Below are positions 8,060 to 15,766 of a stretch of DNA of 17,189 nt, piece after piece. The stretch covers positions 1 to 17,189 of the forward strand of contig JAVVPL010000037.1 of NCBI GenBank assembly GCA_036655775.1, written 5' to 3'. The notes below the pieces were generated by a model. That model saw only the letters and a program-made list of their open reading frames with translations, had not been told where the DNA came from and ran no database searches. A program made the position numbers and the translations under genes. The stretch comes from JAVVPL01 sp036655775 (lineage in GTDB: Bacteria; Bacteroidota; Bacteroidia; Bacteroidales; P3). Numbering within the stretch: the stretch's first letter is position 1; every line of letters begins with the position of its first letter.

Positions 8060-8086
8060 CCCTAAGCAGGTAAAAAAAAATAAAAA

Positions 8087-8111
8087 TTGTTAACATGTAC
8101 TTGTTAAACAT
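8087..8111. repeat. Direct repeat TTGTTAACAT / TTGTTAAACAT between divergent genes
   Basis: TTGTTAACAT (8087-8096) and TTGTTAAACAT (8101-8111) are a near-identical direct repeat with starts 14 bases apart, placed between the two divergent promoter candidates. GTTAAC within the first copy is itself palindromic. It could be a regulator binding site for either gene, or chance in AT-rich DNA. Confidence 0.35.
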
Positions 8112-8126
8112 TAAATATGCTGGATA

Positions 8127-8157
8127 TTGAATTTTTGTATAAAAATGAGTAACTTCG
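8127..8157 (+). promoter_or_regulatory. Candidate promoter for ruvX-def operon
   Basis: TTG (8127-8129), a 20-base spacer, and TAACTTCG (8150-8157) resemble the Bacteroidota pattern TTTG-N19/20-TAnnTTTG with one mismatch in the -7 element. Transcription would begin near 8164, leaving a very short leader before the ruvX ATG at 8173. Confidence 0.5.
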
Positions 8158-8172
8158 CAAAAAGATTGTAAA

Positions 8173-8577
8173 ATGGGACGTATATTGGCTATTGATTATG
8201 GACGAAAACGAGTGGGAGTGGCTGTGAGTGATGAATTGCGAATTGTTGCCAATGGTTTGACTACTGTGCCTGCAAAGGATATTATGACGTTTTTGACAGC
8301 GTATATAGCCAAAGAAAATGTAGATTGTATTGTGGTGGGAGAACCTAGGCAAATGGATTACACGCCTTCGGAAAGTGCTAAATATGTAGATCCTTTTGTG
8401 AGACGTTTAAAACAAAAATTTCCGTCGATTTTAATAGAAAGGGTCGATGAGCGATTTACATCAAAAATGGCATTTCAAACGATGATAGATGCGGGTTTAA
8501 AGAAAAAAGATAGACAAAATAAAGCATTGGTAGATACGATCAGTGCTACGATTATATTACAAACATATATGCATTAA
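8173..8577 (+). CDS. ruvX: RuvX/YqgF family RNase H-fold nuclease (putative pre-16S rRNA nuclease / Holliday junction resolvase)
   Basis: 134 residues, the normal size of the family. The RNase H-fold opening ILAIDYGRKRVGVAVSD (4-20) contains the first catalytic Asp (D8). VDCIVVGEPRQMDYTPSE is the second conserved strand, and ERVDERFTSKMA and ALVDTISATIILQ supply the remaining acidic residues. In E. coli this protein acts in processing the 5' end of 16S rRNA; a junction-resolving role has also been proposed. Cytoplasmic. It starts the plus-strand operon, 12 bases upstream of def. Confidence 0.95.
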   Translation: MGRILAIDYGRKRVGVAVSDELRIVANGLTTVPAKDIMTFLTAYIAKENVDCIVVGEPRQMDYTPSESAKYVDPFVRRLKQKFPSILIERVDERFTSKMAFQTMIDAGLKKKDRQNKALVDTISATIILQTYMH

Positions 8578-8589
8578 ATACAAAAAAAT

Positions 8590-9159
8590 ATGATGTATCC
8601 GATTATGGCTTTTGGTCATGGCGTATTACGCAAAAAAGCATTGGAGGTAAATTCCGATTATCCCGATTTATCCAATTTAATAGGGGATATGTTTGAAACC
8701 ATGATAGCTGCCCATGGCGTGGGCTTAGCTGCTCCACAAATTAATTTACCTATTCGTTTAGTGGTGATAGATGCCACCCCTTTTGAAGAAGAATATCCTG
8801 AAGCGAAAAATTTTAAAAAAGTGCTTATTAATCCAACAATTTTGGAAGAAAGTGGCGAGCTTTGGGTGTTTAATGAAGGCTGTTTGAGTTTCCCTGGTTT
8901 ACATGAGGATGTCAGTCGAGCCTCGAATGTGCTTGTTAGATATCAAGATGAAAATTTCCAATGGCACGAAGAGGCGCATCATGGCGTAGTGGCTAGAGTT
9001 ATTCAACATGAACTGGATCATTTGGACGGAAAAATGTTTATTGACCGATTGAATCCTTTGCGAAAAACTTTATTGAAAAGACGTTTAGATGCCATATCTA
9101 AAGGGGATGTGCAAACTGAATATAGAATCCTTTACCCATTGAAAAGCAAACGTAAATAA
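8590..9159 (+). CDS. def: Peptide deformylase
   Basis: 189 residues. All three deformylase motifs are intact: G43VGLAAPQ50, E96GCLS100 with the metal ligand C98, and H140ELDH144 with metal ligands H140 and H144 and catalytic E141. The enzyme removes the formyl group from the N-terminal Met of new proteins. Two adjacent ATGs (8590 and 8593) could start it; the family usually begins close to the YPI strand, so either fits. It lies 12 bases after ruvX and 11 bases before the next gene, and is expected to be co-transcribed with both. Nothing is missing. Confidence 0.97.
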   Translation: MMYPIMAFGHGVLRKKALEVNSDYPDLSNLIGDMFETMIAAHGVGLAAPQINLPIRLVVIDATPFEEEYPEAKNFKKVLINPTILEESGELWVFNEGCLSFPGLHEDVSRASNVLVRYQDENFQWHEEAHHGVVARVIQHELDHLDGKMFIDRLNPLRKTLLKRRLDAISKGDVQTEYRILYPLKSKRK

Positions 9160-9170
9160 AATAGAAAATA

Positions 9171-9401
9171 ATGCGAAAATTGAAAATAACAAAAACAAGT
9201 TTGGGCATCTTGTTTTTTCTCCTTTCCTATTGTGTACAAGCGCAATATACGGCTTTTTATAAAAATCCACAGGCGCGATACCGAAATGCGGTGGAATTGT
9301 ATACCAAAGAAAAATACAATGCGGCCAAAAATCAATTTAAATTGGTTTTAAAAGAGTTGCAGCCTAATGAACAATTGATGAGATTATTCTGCCATTTGTG
9401 A
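9171..9401 (+). CDS. N-terminal fragment of large exported TPR protein (frameshifted)
   Basis: 76 codons. Residues 1-25 are a signal peptide (KTSLGILFFLLSYCVQA/QY), followed by a first TPR-like helix pair (YRNAVELYTKEKYNAAKNQF) up to NEQLM (residue 70). The reading frame then runs RLFCHL and stops at 9399-9401. Skipping one base at 9381 leads directly into DYSAICDMRLYHKNGG, the frame of the following long reading frame, which is open back to 9382. The two pieces together make a 1052-residue exported protein. The short piece is therefore best read as the 5' end of a broken gene, or of a gene with a sequencing or assembly error, and not as a separate small protein. It follows def by 11 bases. 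Confidence 0.85.
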   Translation: MRKLKITKTSLGILFFLLSYCVQAQYTAFYKNPQARYRNAVELYTKEKYNAAKNQFKLVLKELQPNEQLMRLFCHL

Positions 9402-9402
9402 T
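9378..9402 (+). other. Frameshift junction in the TPR gene
   Basis: The upstream frame has ATG at 9378-9380 and stops at TGA 9399-9401. The downstream frame has TGA at 9379-9381 and is open from GAT at 9382. One extra base (the A at 9381, or an equivalent) accounts for the break. There is no homopolymer run at the junction and no evident slippery heptamer. About 980 codons stay open after it, so the lesion is recent or is an artefact. Confidence 0.8.
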
Positions 9403-12330
9403 ATGCGTTTGTATCATAAGAATGGCGGGCATGAGATGTTGTTATTTATCAAAGCGTATCCAGCAAGTAATCGTTTGAATGATGCCTATTTTGAATTGGC
9501 TAATTACGAATATTTATTCAAAAATTATTCGCAGGCCATTGCTTATTATATGTTGGTTGCGCCCTCGGATTTATCGAAGGAAGAACGAAATGATTATTAT
9601 TTTAGATATGCGTATGCGAATTTTACGCAAAAACGATATGCCGATGCAAAGCTTGGATTTTATGAAATTAAAAATGGCAATTCGCGCTATGCGCCCATAG
9701 CAGCTTATTATTATGCCTATATTTTATATACAGAGGGTAGCTATGAAACGGCTTTAAAAGATTTTCAAAATTTGGAAAATGATGAAAATTTTGGAAATAT
9801 AGCGCCTTATTATTCCTTGCAAATTTATTATATGCAGGAAAAATATGATTCGGTTTTACATTTAGCACCCCAATTATTGAAAAACGCAAGTCCGAAGCGA
9901 GCCGCTGAGATTGCCCGTTTATTGGGCGAGGCTTATTACTATACCAATCAATATGCCGAAGCTTTACCTTATTTAAAAACATATTTTGTGCAGTCGGCTA
10001 CCAGTCCTACGCGTGAGGATAATTACATTATGGGTTATACCTATTATAAATTATACGCATACGATACCGCAGTGTTGTATTTTCAAAAGGCGGTGGCTGG
10101 AGATAAAAAAGATGCTCTTCAGCAAGATGCGCTCTACTTATTAGGTTATTGTTATATTAAGCAAGATGCCAAAACATACGCCATGCATAGTTTTTTGTCG
10201 GCTTCAAAAATAGATGCCAATGAAAAAATTAAAGAAGATGCAATTTATAATTATATCAAATTGTCGTACGAGTTGGCTGTGTCGCCCTATACGGAAACGA
10301 TTAGTGCCTTTGAAACTTATTTGACAAATTACCCAGATTCTAAATATAAAGATGAAATTTATGGTTATTTGGTAAATATGTTTATGCGTACGCGAAATTA
10401 TCAAGCCGCTTTGGCTTCGATCGAGAAAATACACCGTAAAGATTCGCGTTTAATGGAGGCGGTGCAAAGAGTTTCGTTCAATAGGGGGATAGAGTTGTTT
10501 TATGAAAAAAAATATACGGATGCAATGGTCTATTTTGACAAAGCTATAGAACAAACTTTTCATGAATGGCTAAATGCACAAGCGGTATATTGGAAGGGAG
10601 AAGCTTTGTATCGTTTAGGCAATTTTGAGCAAGCGGCTGTAAATTATGAAAAATTTGTGTATCTTTCTCAAACTATAGAGTGCCCTGATTCTCCTAAGGG
10701 AGAATACAGTTTTGCCTACACTTTATTTCAACAAAAAAAATATAAAGAAGCTTTAGTTCATTTTCAAAAATTTTTACAACAAGACACCACGCAATTGCCT
10801 TTGCAAGTGTGGCAAGATGCCAAAGTAAGAGCTGGGGATGCTGCGTTTATGCTCAAAGAATATCAAAAAGCCATTCAATATTACGATTTGGCATTGCAAA
10901 TGAAAAATGAACCTTTAGATTATGTATATTATCAAAAAGCATTGGCTTTGGGGGCATTGGGCTTGTATGATGAAAAAATAAAATTGTTGCGTAGTTTTGA
11001 AACGGCATATCCAAACTCTTCCCATATTGCGTCTGTAATCAATGAAATGGCCTTGACTTATTTGATAATGGAAAACAATGAAAATGCAATGCGTTATTAT
11101 GATTTGTTAGCCAATAAATATACGGATTCGCCATATTCACGCATGGCTCTTTTAAAACAGGGCTTGATTTCTTTTAATTTAGGGCAAAATGAAAAAGCAC
11201 TCAAAACCTTGGAAGGTTTAATTGCTCAATATCCAGCTTCAACCGAGGCGAAACAAGCCCTAGTAAGCATTCGCAATATTTATATTAGTATGAATAAGGT
11301 GGATGAGTTTTTTGCTTTTGCTAAAAATTTACCAAATGTAAAAATAGAAGAAGGAGAACAGGATTCTATTACATTTATGGCTTCGGAAACTAAATATATG
11401 GAAAATGATTGTCCAAGTGCAAGAAAGGGTTTCGCAAATTATTTACAAAAATTTCCGCATGGTTTTTTTGTACTAGAGGCCCAATATTATTTAGCTGAAT
11501 GTGCTTATAAAATGGAAGAGTGGGAAGAGGCGAGATTGGCTTATCAACAAGTAGCTGAGATGCCTACCTCTGCATACACCGAAAAAGCTTTGACTAGAGC
11601 GGCTAAATTAAATTTTGAGATTAAGGCGTATGATAAAGCTCTTTCTTTTTATAATCGTTTGAAGGATGTGGCTGGTACCCAAAAAGGAAAAGTAGATGCG
11701 TATATGGGGGCACTACGTTCTTTGCAACAACTTAAAAACTATACGGATTTAATTACCGTGGCTCAACATCTTTTAAAAATGGATGGGGTAAGTAATGAAG
11801 ATCAAGACGAGGCTCATATTTACATAGCACGAGCTGCTGCTGCGATAGGAGATTATACCTTATCGTTGAAAGAATATAAAAATTTGTTGTCTTCTAAAAA
11901 CTCGGAATACTATGCAGAGGCCAATTACAAAAATATTGAAGCCATTGTAAAAGATGGAAAATTGGCAGAAGGAGAACGTTTAATTTTCGATTTTATTAGT
12001 CAAGCGCCTTCAAATGATTATTATTTAGCTAAAACATATATTTTGTGGGCTGATATCTATGAAGGTAGAGGCAATTTATTGCAAGCTAGACAAACTTTAC
12101 AAAGCATAATTGATAATTATGAAGGAGCCGATTTAATAGCTTTAGCTAAAGAAAAAATCGCTGCAATTCAAGCAAAAGAAGAGGCTGAAAAAGTAAAAGA
12201 TCAAATGCAAAGAGATATGCTCTATGGCGAGGATTTGGAAGTGATTATACCTATGGCTTCGCCATCGACCGATTCACTAAATATATCTTCACCTGATACG
12301 AACAAAAGAACAGAGTCGTTCAAAGAATAA
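9403..12330 (+). CDS. Large TPR-repeat protein, main body (signal peptide lost by frameshift)
   Basis: 975 codons from the ATG at 9403; the same frame is open from 9382, and the true protein most likely begins at 9171 in the preceding frame. The sequence is an almost unbroken array of TPR-like helix pairs, for example NYSQAIAYYMLVAP, QYAEALPYLKTYF, KYTDAMVYFDKAIEQ, KYKEALVHFQKFLQQ, EYQKAIQYYDLALQM and NEKALKTLEGLIAQYPAS. It ends in a charged helix (KEEAEKVKDQMQRDM) and a Ser/Thr-rich tail. Without the upstream fragment it would lack an export signal and stay in the cytoplasm. With it, the protein would be a periplasmic TPR superhelix of about 1030 residues. The next gene, 13 bases downstream, encodes an outer-membrane beta-barrel, so the two probably work together. 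The function of this family is not known to me. Confidence 0.88.
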   Translation: MRLYHKNGGHEMLLFIKAYPASNRLNDAYFELANYEYLFKNYSQAIAYYMLVAPSDLSKEERNDYYFRYAYANFTQKRYADAKLGFYEIKNGNSRYAPIAAYYYAYILYTEGSYETALKDFQNLENDENFGNIAPYYSLQIYYMQEKYDSVLHLAPQLLKNASPKRAAEIARLLGEAYYYTNQYAEALPYLKTYFVQSATSPTREDNYIMGYTYYKLYAYDTAVLYFQKAVAGDKKDALQQDALYLLGYCYIKQDAKTYAMHSFLSASKIDANEKIKEDAIYNYIKLSYELAVSPYTETISAFETYLTNYPDSKYKDEIYGYLVNMFMRTRNYQAALASIEKIHRKDSRLMEAVQRVSFNRGIELFYEKKYTDAMVYFDKAIEQTFHEWLNAQAVYWKGEALYRLGNFEQAAVNYEKFVYLSQTIECPDSPKGEYSFAYTLFQQKKYKEALVHFQKFLQQDTTQLPLQVWQDAKVRAGDAAFMLKEYQKAIQYYDLALQMKNEPLDYVYYQKALALGALGLYDEKIKLLRSFETAYPNSSHIASVINEMALTYLIMENNENAMRYYDLLANKYTDSPYSRMALLKQGLISFNLGQNEKALKTLEGLIAQYPASTEAKQALVSIRNIYISMNKVDEFFAFAKNLPNVKIEEGEQDSITFMASETKYMENDCPSARKGFANYLQKFPHGFFVLEAQYYLAECAYKMEEWEEARLAYQQVAEMPTSAYTEKALTRAAKLNFEIKAYDKALSFYNRLKDVAGTQKGKVDAYMGALRSLQQLKNYTDLITVAQHLLKMDGVSNEDQDEAHIYIARAAAAIGDYTLSLKEYKNLLSSKNSEYYAEANYKNIEAIVKDGKLAEGERLIFDFISQAPSNDYYLAKTYILWADIYEGRGNLLQARQTLQSIIDNYEGADLIALAKEKIAAIQAKEEAEKVKDQMQRDMLYGEDLEVIIPMASPSTDSLNISSPDTNKRTESFKE

Positions 12331-12343
12331 TAAATATACAAAT

Positions 12344-14035
12344 ATGCGTAAACAAAAAATATTAATAGCATTCTTTAGTGTGTTCAGCGTTTGGACTTCG
12401 ATGCTATTTGCGCAAACGCAAGATTACAATGAAAAAGTGCTTGTAATGGCCCCTTACCAACCTAATTTGGGGACTGTGGATAAAGTAAATATTAATCCTT
12501 CGTATCAAGATACAAGTTTTGATATGCAAGCCATTCGCTACGATGTACTAAGTCGTCCCGTAGCTATTGTTTTTCCAATCGAAAATATCAAACCTGCCAA
12601 AGTAACTGGCGAACCGATATCTCGCTTATTTAGCAATCATATTAAGCTGGGAATGGGAACGTATATTACCCCTTTAGCTGAGGTGTATTTAAATACGGGA
12701 CGTTCTAAGAATAAGGCGGCAGGTGTTTCGTATAAACATTTATCATCTTTTGCGGACTTGAAAGGATATGATAGTATTCCTACCAATACGTATAAAAATG
12801 ACATTAATATTTACGGACAATATTTTACGGATGCCTTTACTTTGGGTTTAGATTTGTATTATTTGAATGAAAAGGTCAATTGTTATGGATTTAATAATGA
12901 TAGAGAATTTCCTAGTATGCTTCAAAAATTGGAACCTCAACGTTGGTACAATGATGTGGGTGGAAAATTTTCGATCCAAGATAATGCAATCAAAGAAGAT
13001 GCCTTGAAATATAGTGCTGATTTTCGTTATAATTTTAATTCTACCAATTGGCATACTCGTGAAAGTAATTTTGAAATTAATGGCGCTATCAATGCGTCTT
13101 TGATATCCAATACTAAGTATATGCAAAGTTTAAAAATAGGGGGTAAACTATTTTTTGCCGATTATTTACTGATAGAGGCTTTGGATGTGCCTCGTACCAA
13201 TTATATTCAGTTGCGTATGGAGCCGACTTTGGATTTTACATATTCGATTTTTGATTTGCATGCGGCTTTGCGTTTTAATGTGTATCAAGAAAAAGAAATG
13301 AAACTTATGTTTTCGCCTGTAATTAATGTAAATGTGAATGTGGTGAAAAATGTGTTGTCTATATATACGGGGATTACAGGGGATGTAGATCGAATTACTA
13401 TGGAATCCACAATTAAAGAAAATCCATTTTTAAATCCACGGATTTCGTCACAGTTAGGATTTACACGTGATAAGTTTTCATATTATTTAGGATTGAATGC
13501 CTCTATTTTAAAAGAATTAGATTTTTCTTTTAGAGCCTCTACGCATTCTTTGGCAAACTATTATTGTTTTGATAGCTATCGATATACGTATGGAGTATAT
13601 TCAACTGTAGCTTATGCCGATTTTCAATATAAAACGATGAATGTGTTTTTACTTAAGTTGAATGCAAACTTGAATTATCGGTTGAATGATAAAATTACAG
13701 CGAGTTTAGATGCTACGTATAATTATTATACGAAAGATGTTTTCTATAAACCAGCCTTTGAGGCTGAATTGACTTTCCGTTACAATATAAAGGATAAATT
13801 TATTGTGAAAACGCAAGTAGTGGGCTACACCAATATGAAGGCATTGGATGCGTTGAACAAACCTACCATTGTGAAAGGTGCGGTTGATTGGAGTGCAGGT
13901 TTGGAATATTTGTATAGTAAGCGTTGGTCTTTCTTTGCTGACTTTAATAATTTGATTGGACAACGTTATTTTACATGGTATGATTATCCATCATATCGTT
14001 TTAATTTTATGTTAGGTGCTACTTTTTCATTTTAA
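12344..14035 (+). CDS. Outer-membrane beta-barrel protein paired with the TPR protein
   Basis: 563 residues. A signal peptide at 1-23 ends LFA/Q. A short periplasmic segment (24-95) contains PYQPNLGTVDKVNINPSYQD and PIENIKPAKVTGEP. From about residue 100 the sequence becomes alternating amphipathic strands with many aromatic residues (HIKLGMGTYITPLAEVYLN, YFTDAFTLGLDLYYL, KFSYYLGLNASIL). It ends YRFNFMLGATFSF with a C-terminal Phe, the usual outer-membrane insertion signal. No TonB plug domain is visible, so although relatives are sometimes labelled TonB-dependent receptors, the term does not fit this sequence. I recall similar proteins following large TPR genes in other Bacteroidota, with no assigned function. 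It is 13 bases after the TPR gene and 65 bases before ribF. Confidence 0.85.
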   Translation: MRKQKILIAFFSVFSVWTSMLFAQTQDYNEKVLVMAPYQPNLGTVDKVNINPSYQDTSFDMQAIRYDVLSRPVAIVFPIENIKPAKVTGEPISRLFSNHIKLGMGTYITPLAEVYLNTGRSKNKAAGVSYKHLSSFADLKGYDSIPTNTYKNDINIYGQYFTDAFTLGLDLYYLNEKVNCYGFNNDREFPSMLQKLEPQRWYNDVGGKFSIQDNAIKEDALKYSADFRYNFNSTNWHTRESNFEINGAINASLISNTKYMQSLKIGGKLFFADYLLIEALDVPRTNYIQLRMEPTLDFTYSIFDLHAALRFNVYQEKEMKLMFSPVINVNVNVVKNVLSIYTGITGDVDRITMESTIKENPFLNPRISSQLGFTRDKFSYYLGLNASILKELDFSFRASTHSLANYYCFDSYRYTYGVYSTVAYADFQYKTMNVFLLKLNANLNYRLNDKITASLDATYNYYTKDVFYKPAFEAELTFRYNIKDKFIVKTQVVGYTNMKALDALNKPTIVKGAVDWSAGLEYLYSKRWSFFADFNNLIGQRYFTWYDYPSYRFNFMLGATFSF

Positions 14036-14100
14036 AAAATAGACTTTTGTATTGTTGAGAATCAGTGTGGTTTTATAGTAAATTGAAATAAAATAAAAAT

Positions 14101-14895
14101 ATGTCTTTAAAAGTATATCATGGCTTATCACAATGGAAACCGCTTGAAAGATCGATTATTACCGTAGGATCTTTTGATGGAGTGCACAAAGCGCATAAGT
14201 CCATTATAGCTTTATTGTCTCAACAAGCGGAAAATTGTTTGGGTGAAACGGTTTTGGTATCTTTTGAACCACATCCTCGTATGGTATTGGAAAGGGTACA
14301 AGGTGATAAATATGCTGAAAATTTCAAGTTGTTGAGTACCTTGGATGAAAAATTGTATTTATTGGATAAAGCGGGATTACAGCATATTGTTTTGCTTCCC
14401 TTTGATAAAGAGTTTGCACAAATGTCTTCGACTCAATTTATCAAAGATATTTTAGTAGATACTTTGCATGTGTACAAAATTATTATGGGGTATAATCATT
14501 TTTTTGGACATGATCGAAAAGGGAACTTTGATTTAATGATAGAAAAAGGTGTAGAATATGGATTTTATGCCGAACGATTTCCTGAATTAATGGTGAAAAA
14601 TGAACATTTGAGTTCTTCTCAAATTCGTCGTTGTATTCAAGATGGAAATTTGGTAGAAGCTAATGAATTATTGGGATATGAGTATTTTGTACATGGATAT
14701 ATAGAAACAGGAGGTTTGCGGGTGGTTGATGAACATAAGCTATTACCCAAAGAGGGTAGGTATTTGGTAAAAGCTAAAATAGATTTAATGCATCATGTGA
14801 GCGTAGGAGAGGTGCAAGATCGTTTTATTGCTTTACCTGATTTGCAATTGGAAACAGGAAGTTTTATTAAACTTAGTTTTTGTCGTTCTATTTAA
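14101..14895 (+). CDS. ribF: RibF-type FAD synthetase with degenerate, truncated riboflavin kinase domain
   Basis: 264 residues against about 300-320 for bifunctional RibF. The N-terminal FMN adenylyltransferase domain (about 15-190) is recognisable: VGSFDGVHKAHKSII (22-36), VSFEPHPR (53-60), IIMGYNHFFGHDRKGNF (127-143) and the SSSQIRRCIQDGNL segment (171-184). The nucleotidyltransferase motif reads H29-K-A-H32, with Ala where HxGH normally has Gly. The riboflavin kinase part is cut to about 65 residues: HKLLPKEGRYLVKAKI remains, but the flavin/ATP-binding GR(x)LGFPTAN segment and the later catalytic Glu region cannot be found. The protein may only make FAD from FMN, may be inactive, or may be a paralogue beside a full RibF elsewhere. 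A 65-base spacer separates it from the barrel gene; no convincing promoter was found there. Confidence 0.85.
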   Translation: MSLKVYHGLSQWKPLERSIITVGSFDGVHKAHKSIIALLSQQAENCLGETVLVSFEPHPRMVLERVQGDKYAENFKLLSTLDEKLYLLDKAGLQHIVLLPFDKEFAQMSSTQFIKDILVDTLHVYKIIMGYNHFFGHDRKGNFDLMIEKGVEYGFYAERFPELMVKNEHLSSSQIRRCIQDGNLVEANELLGYEYFVHGYIETGGLRVVDEHKLLPKEGRYLVKAKIDLMHHVSVGEVQDRFIALPDLQLETGSFIKLSFCRSI

Positions 14896-14907
14896 AAAAC
14901 ATACAGT

Positions 14908-15561
14908 ATGATAGCAGAAAATTTAAAGAAAATTCGCGCGCAAATTCCAACGAATGTGTGTTTAATTGCGGTATCTAAAACAAAACCAATTGCTTTATTG
15001 GAAGAGGCGTATAGCGCGGGACAACGTGTATTTGGAGAAAATAAAGCACAAGAAATGCGCGACAAACAAGAGGTATTACCCAAAGATATTGTATGGCATT
15101 TTATTGGGCATTTGCAAACAAATAAAATAAAATACATTGCTCCGTTTGTACATTTAATTCATAGTGTCGATAGTTTGGAATTGTTACAGGCTATTGACAA
15201 AGAAGCCTTCAAAAATGGACGAGTGATTGATTGTTTATTGCAATTGCATATTGCGAAAGAAGAAACTAAATTTGGTTTAAATCAAACAGAAACTACGGAT
15301 TTATTAAATAGTGATACCTATAAAAATTTACATAATATTCGTATTGTAGGTCTCATGGGAATTGCTACAAATACGCCAGATACGGAACAAATACAAAACG
15401 AATTTATCGAATTACATAACTTGTTTTTACAATTGAAAAATGGGTATTTTAAAACCGATCCTGCATTTAAAGAAATTTCTATGGGTATGTCGGAAGACTA
15501 CAATTTGGCCATAGCTCATGGGAGTACGATGGTAAGGGTAGGCTCGGCTATATTTGGAGCN
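14908..15561 (+). CDS. yggS: YggS/PLPBP family pyridoxal-phosphate homeostasis protein (3' end in assembly gap)
   Basis: 218 residues are readable before the N run. The protein is a cytoplasmic alanine-racemase-fold protein that binds PLP and buffers vitamin B6 and amino-acid pools. The PLP lysine is K24 in LIAVSKTKP. WHFIGHLQTNK (63-73), VGLMGIATN and SMGMSEDYNLAIAHGSTMVR are the other family signatures. The last readable residues are VGSAIFGA; the final codon is GCN, so Ala regardless of the unknown base. Family members normally stop a few residues after this point (IFGARxY), so the stop codon is probably just inside the gap. The open frame that continues to 15711 after the gap is not expected to belong to this protein. 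It starts 12 bases after ribF. Confidence 0.93.
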
Positions 15562-15619
15562 NNNNNNNNNNNNNNNNNNNNNNNNNNNNNNNNNNNNNNN
15601 NNNNNNNNNNNNNNNNNNN
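15561..15619. other. Assembly gap (59 N)
   Basis: There are 59 consecutive N between the near-end of yggS and an unexplained 92-base stretch. The true size of the gap, and whether both sides are contiguous in the genome, cannot be judged from the sequence. Confidence 0.98.
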
Positions 15620-15711
15620 AGGGAGAATACAAAATAATTAGTACTCCTATTTTCCTAAGGATTGCCTATCCGAATGAATTTGATTTTTTGAAAGGAGAAT
15701 CGTTTAAATAA
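15620..15711 (+). other. Unassigned open stretch right of the gap
   Basis: This frame stays open for about 30 codons (GEYKIISTPIFLRIAYPNEF and onward) and stops at TAA 15709-15711, inside the terminator palindrome. It does not resemble the end of YggS proteins. It could be the 3' end of a further small gene mostly hidden in the gap, a chance open frame, or a misjoined end. No function is offered. Confidence 0.3.
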
Positions 15712-15754
15712 AAAAGAGGAAGTCGAAAATTTCGACTTCCTCTTTTTTATTTAA
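15704..15754. terminator. Bidirectional intrinsic terminator between convergent genes
   Basis: A perfect inverted repeat has 25-base arms (15704-15728 and 15730-15754) around a single central base, 15729. The GC-containing core is GAGGAAGTCG paired with CGACTTCCTC, flanked by an A-run on the left and a T-run on the right. The transcript has a strong stem followed by U residues on either strand. It sits between plus-strand yggS and the minus-strand carbamoyltransferase, where it can end both transcripts. Confidence 0.92.
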
Positions 15755-15766
15755 TTGGATTTTAAA

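Noticed and set aside
9378..9402. Programmed ribosomal frameshifting in the TPR gene
   Set aside because: No slippery heptamer, internal Shine-Dalgarno-like element or downstream structure was evident. A simple indel or sequencing error explains the break more economically.
12344..14035. TonB-dependent receptor
   Set aside because: No plug domain or clear TonB box is visible, and at 563 residues it is shorter than typical receptors. Only a barrel with a short N-terminal periplasmic segment is supported.
14036..14100. Promoter or terminator between the barrel gene and ribF
   Set aside because: No TTTG/TAnnTTTG pair with correct spacing and no stem with a U-run was found in these 65 bases. 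Partial matches such as TAAATTGA were too weak to call.
15622..15711. C-terminal continuation of YggS across the gap
   Set aside because: YggS proteins end just after the IFGA motif. The frame agreement depends on the number of N, which is probably an estimate.
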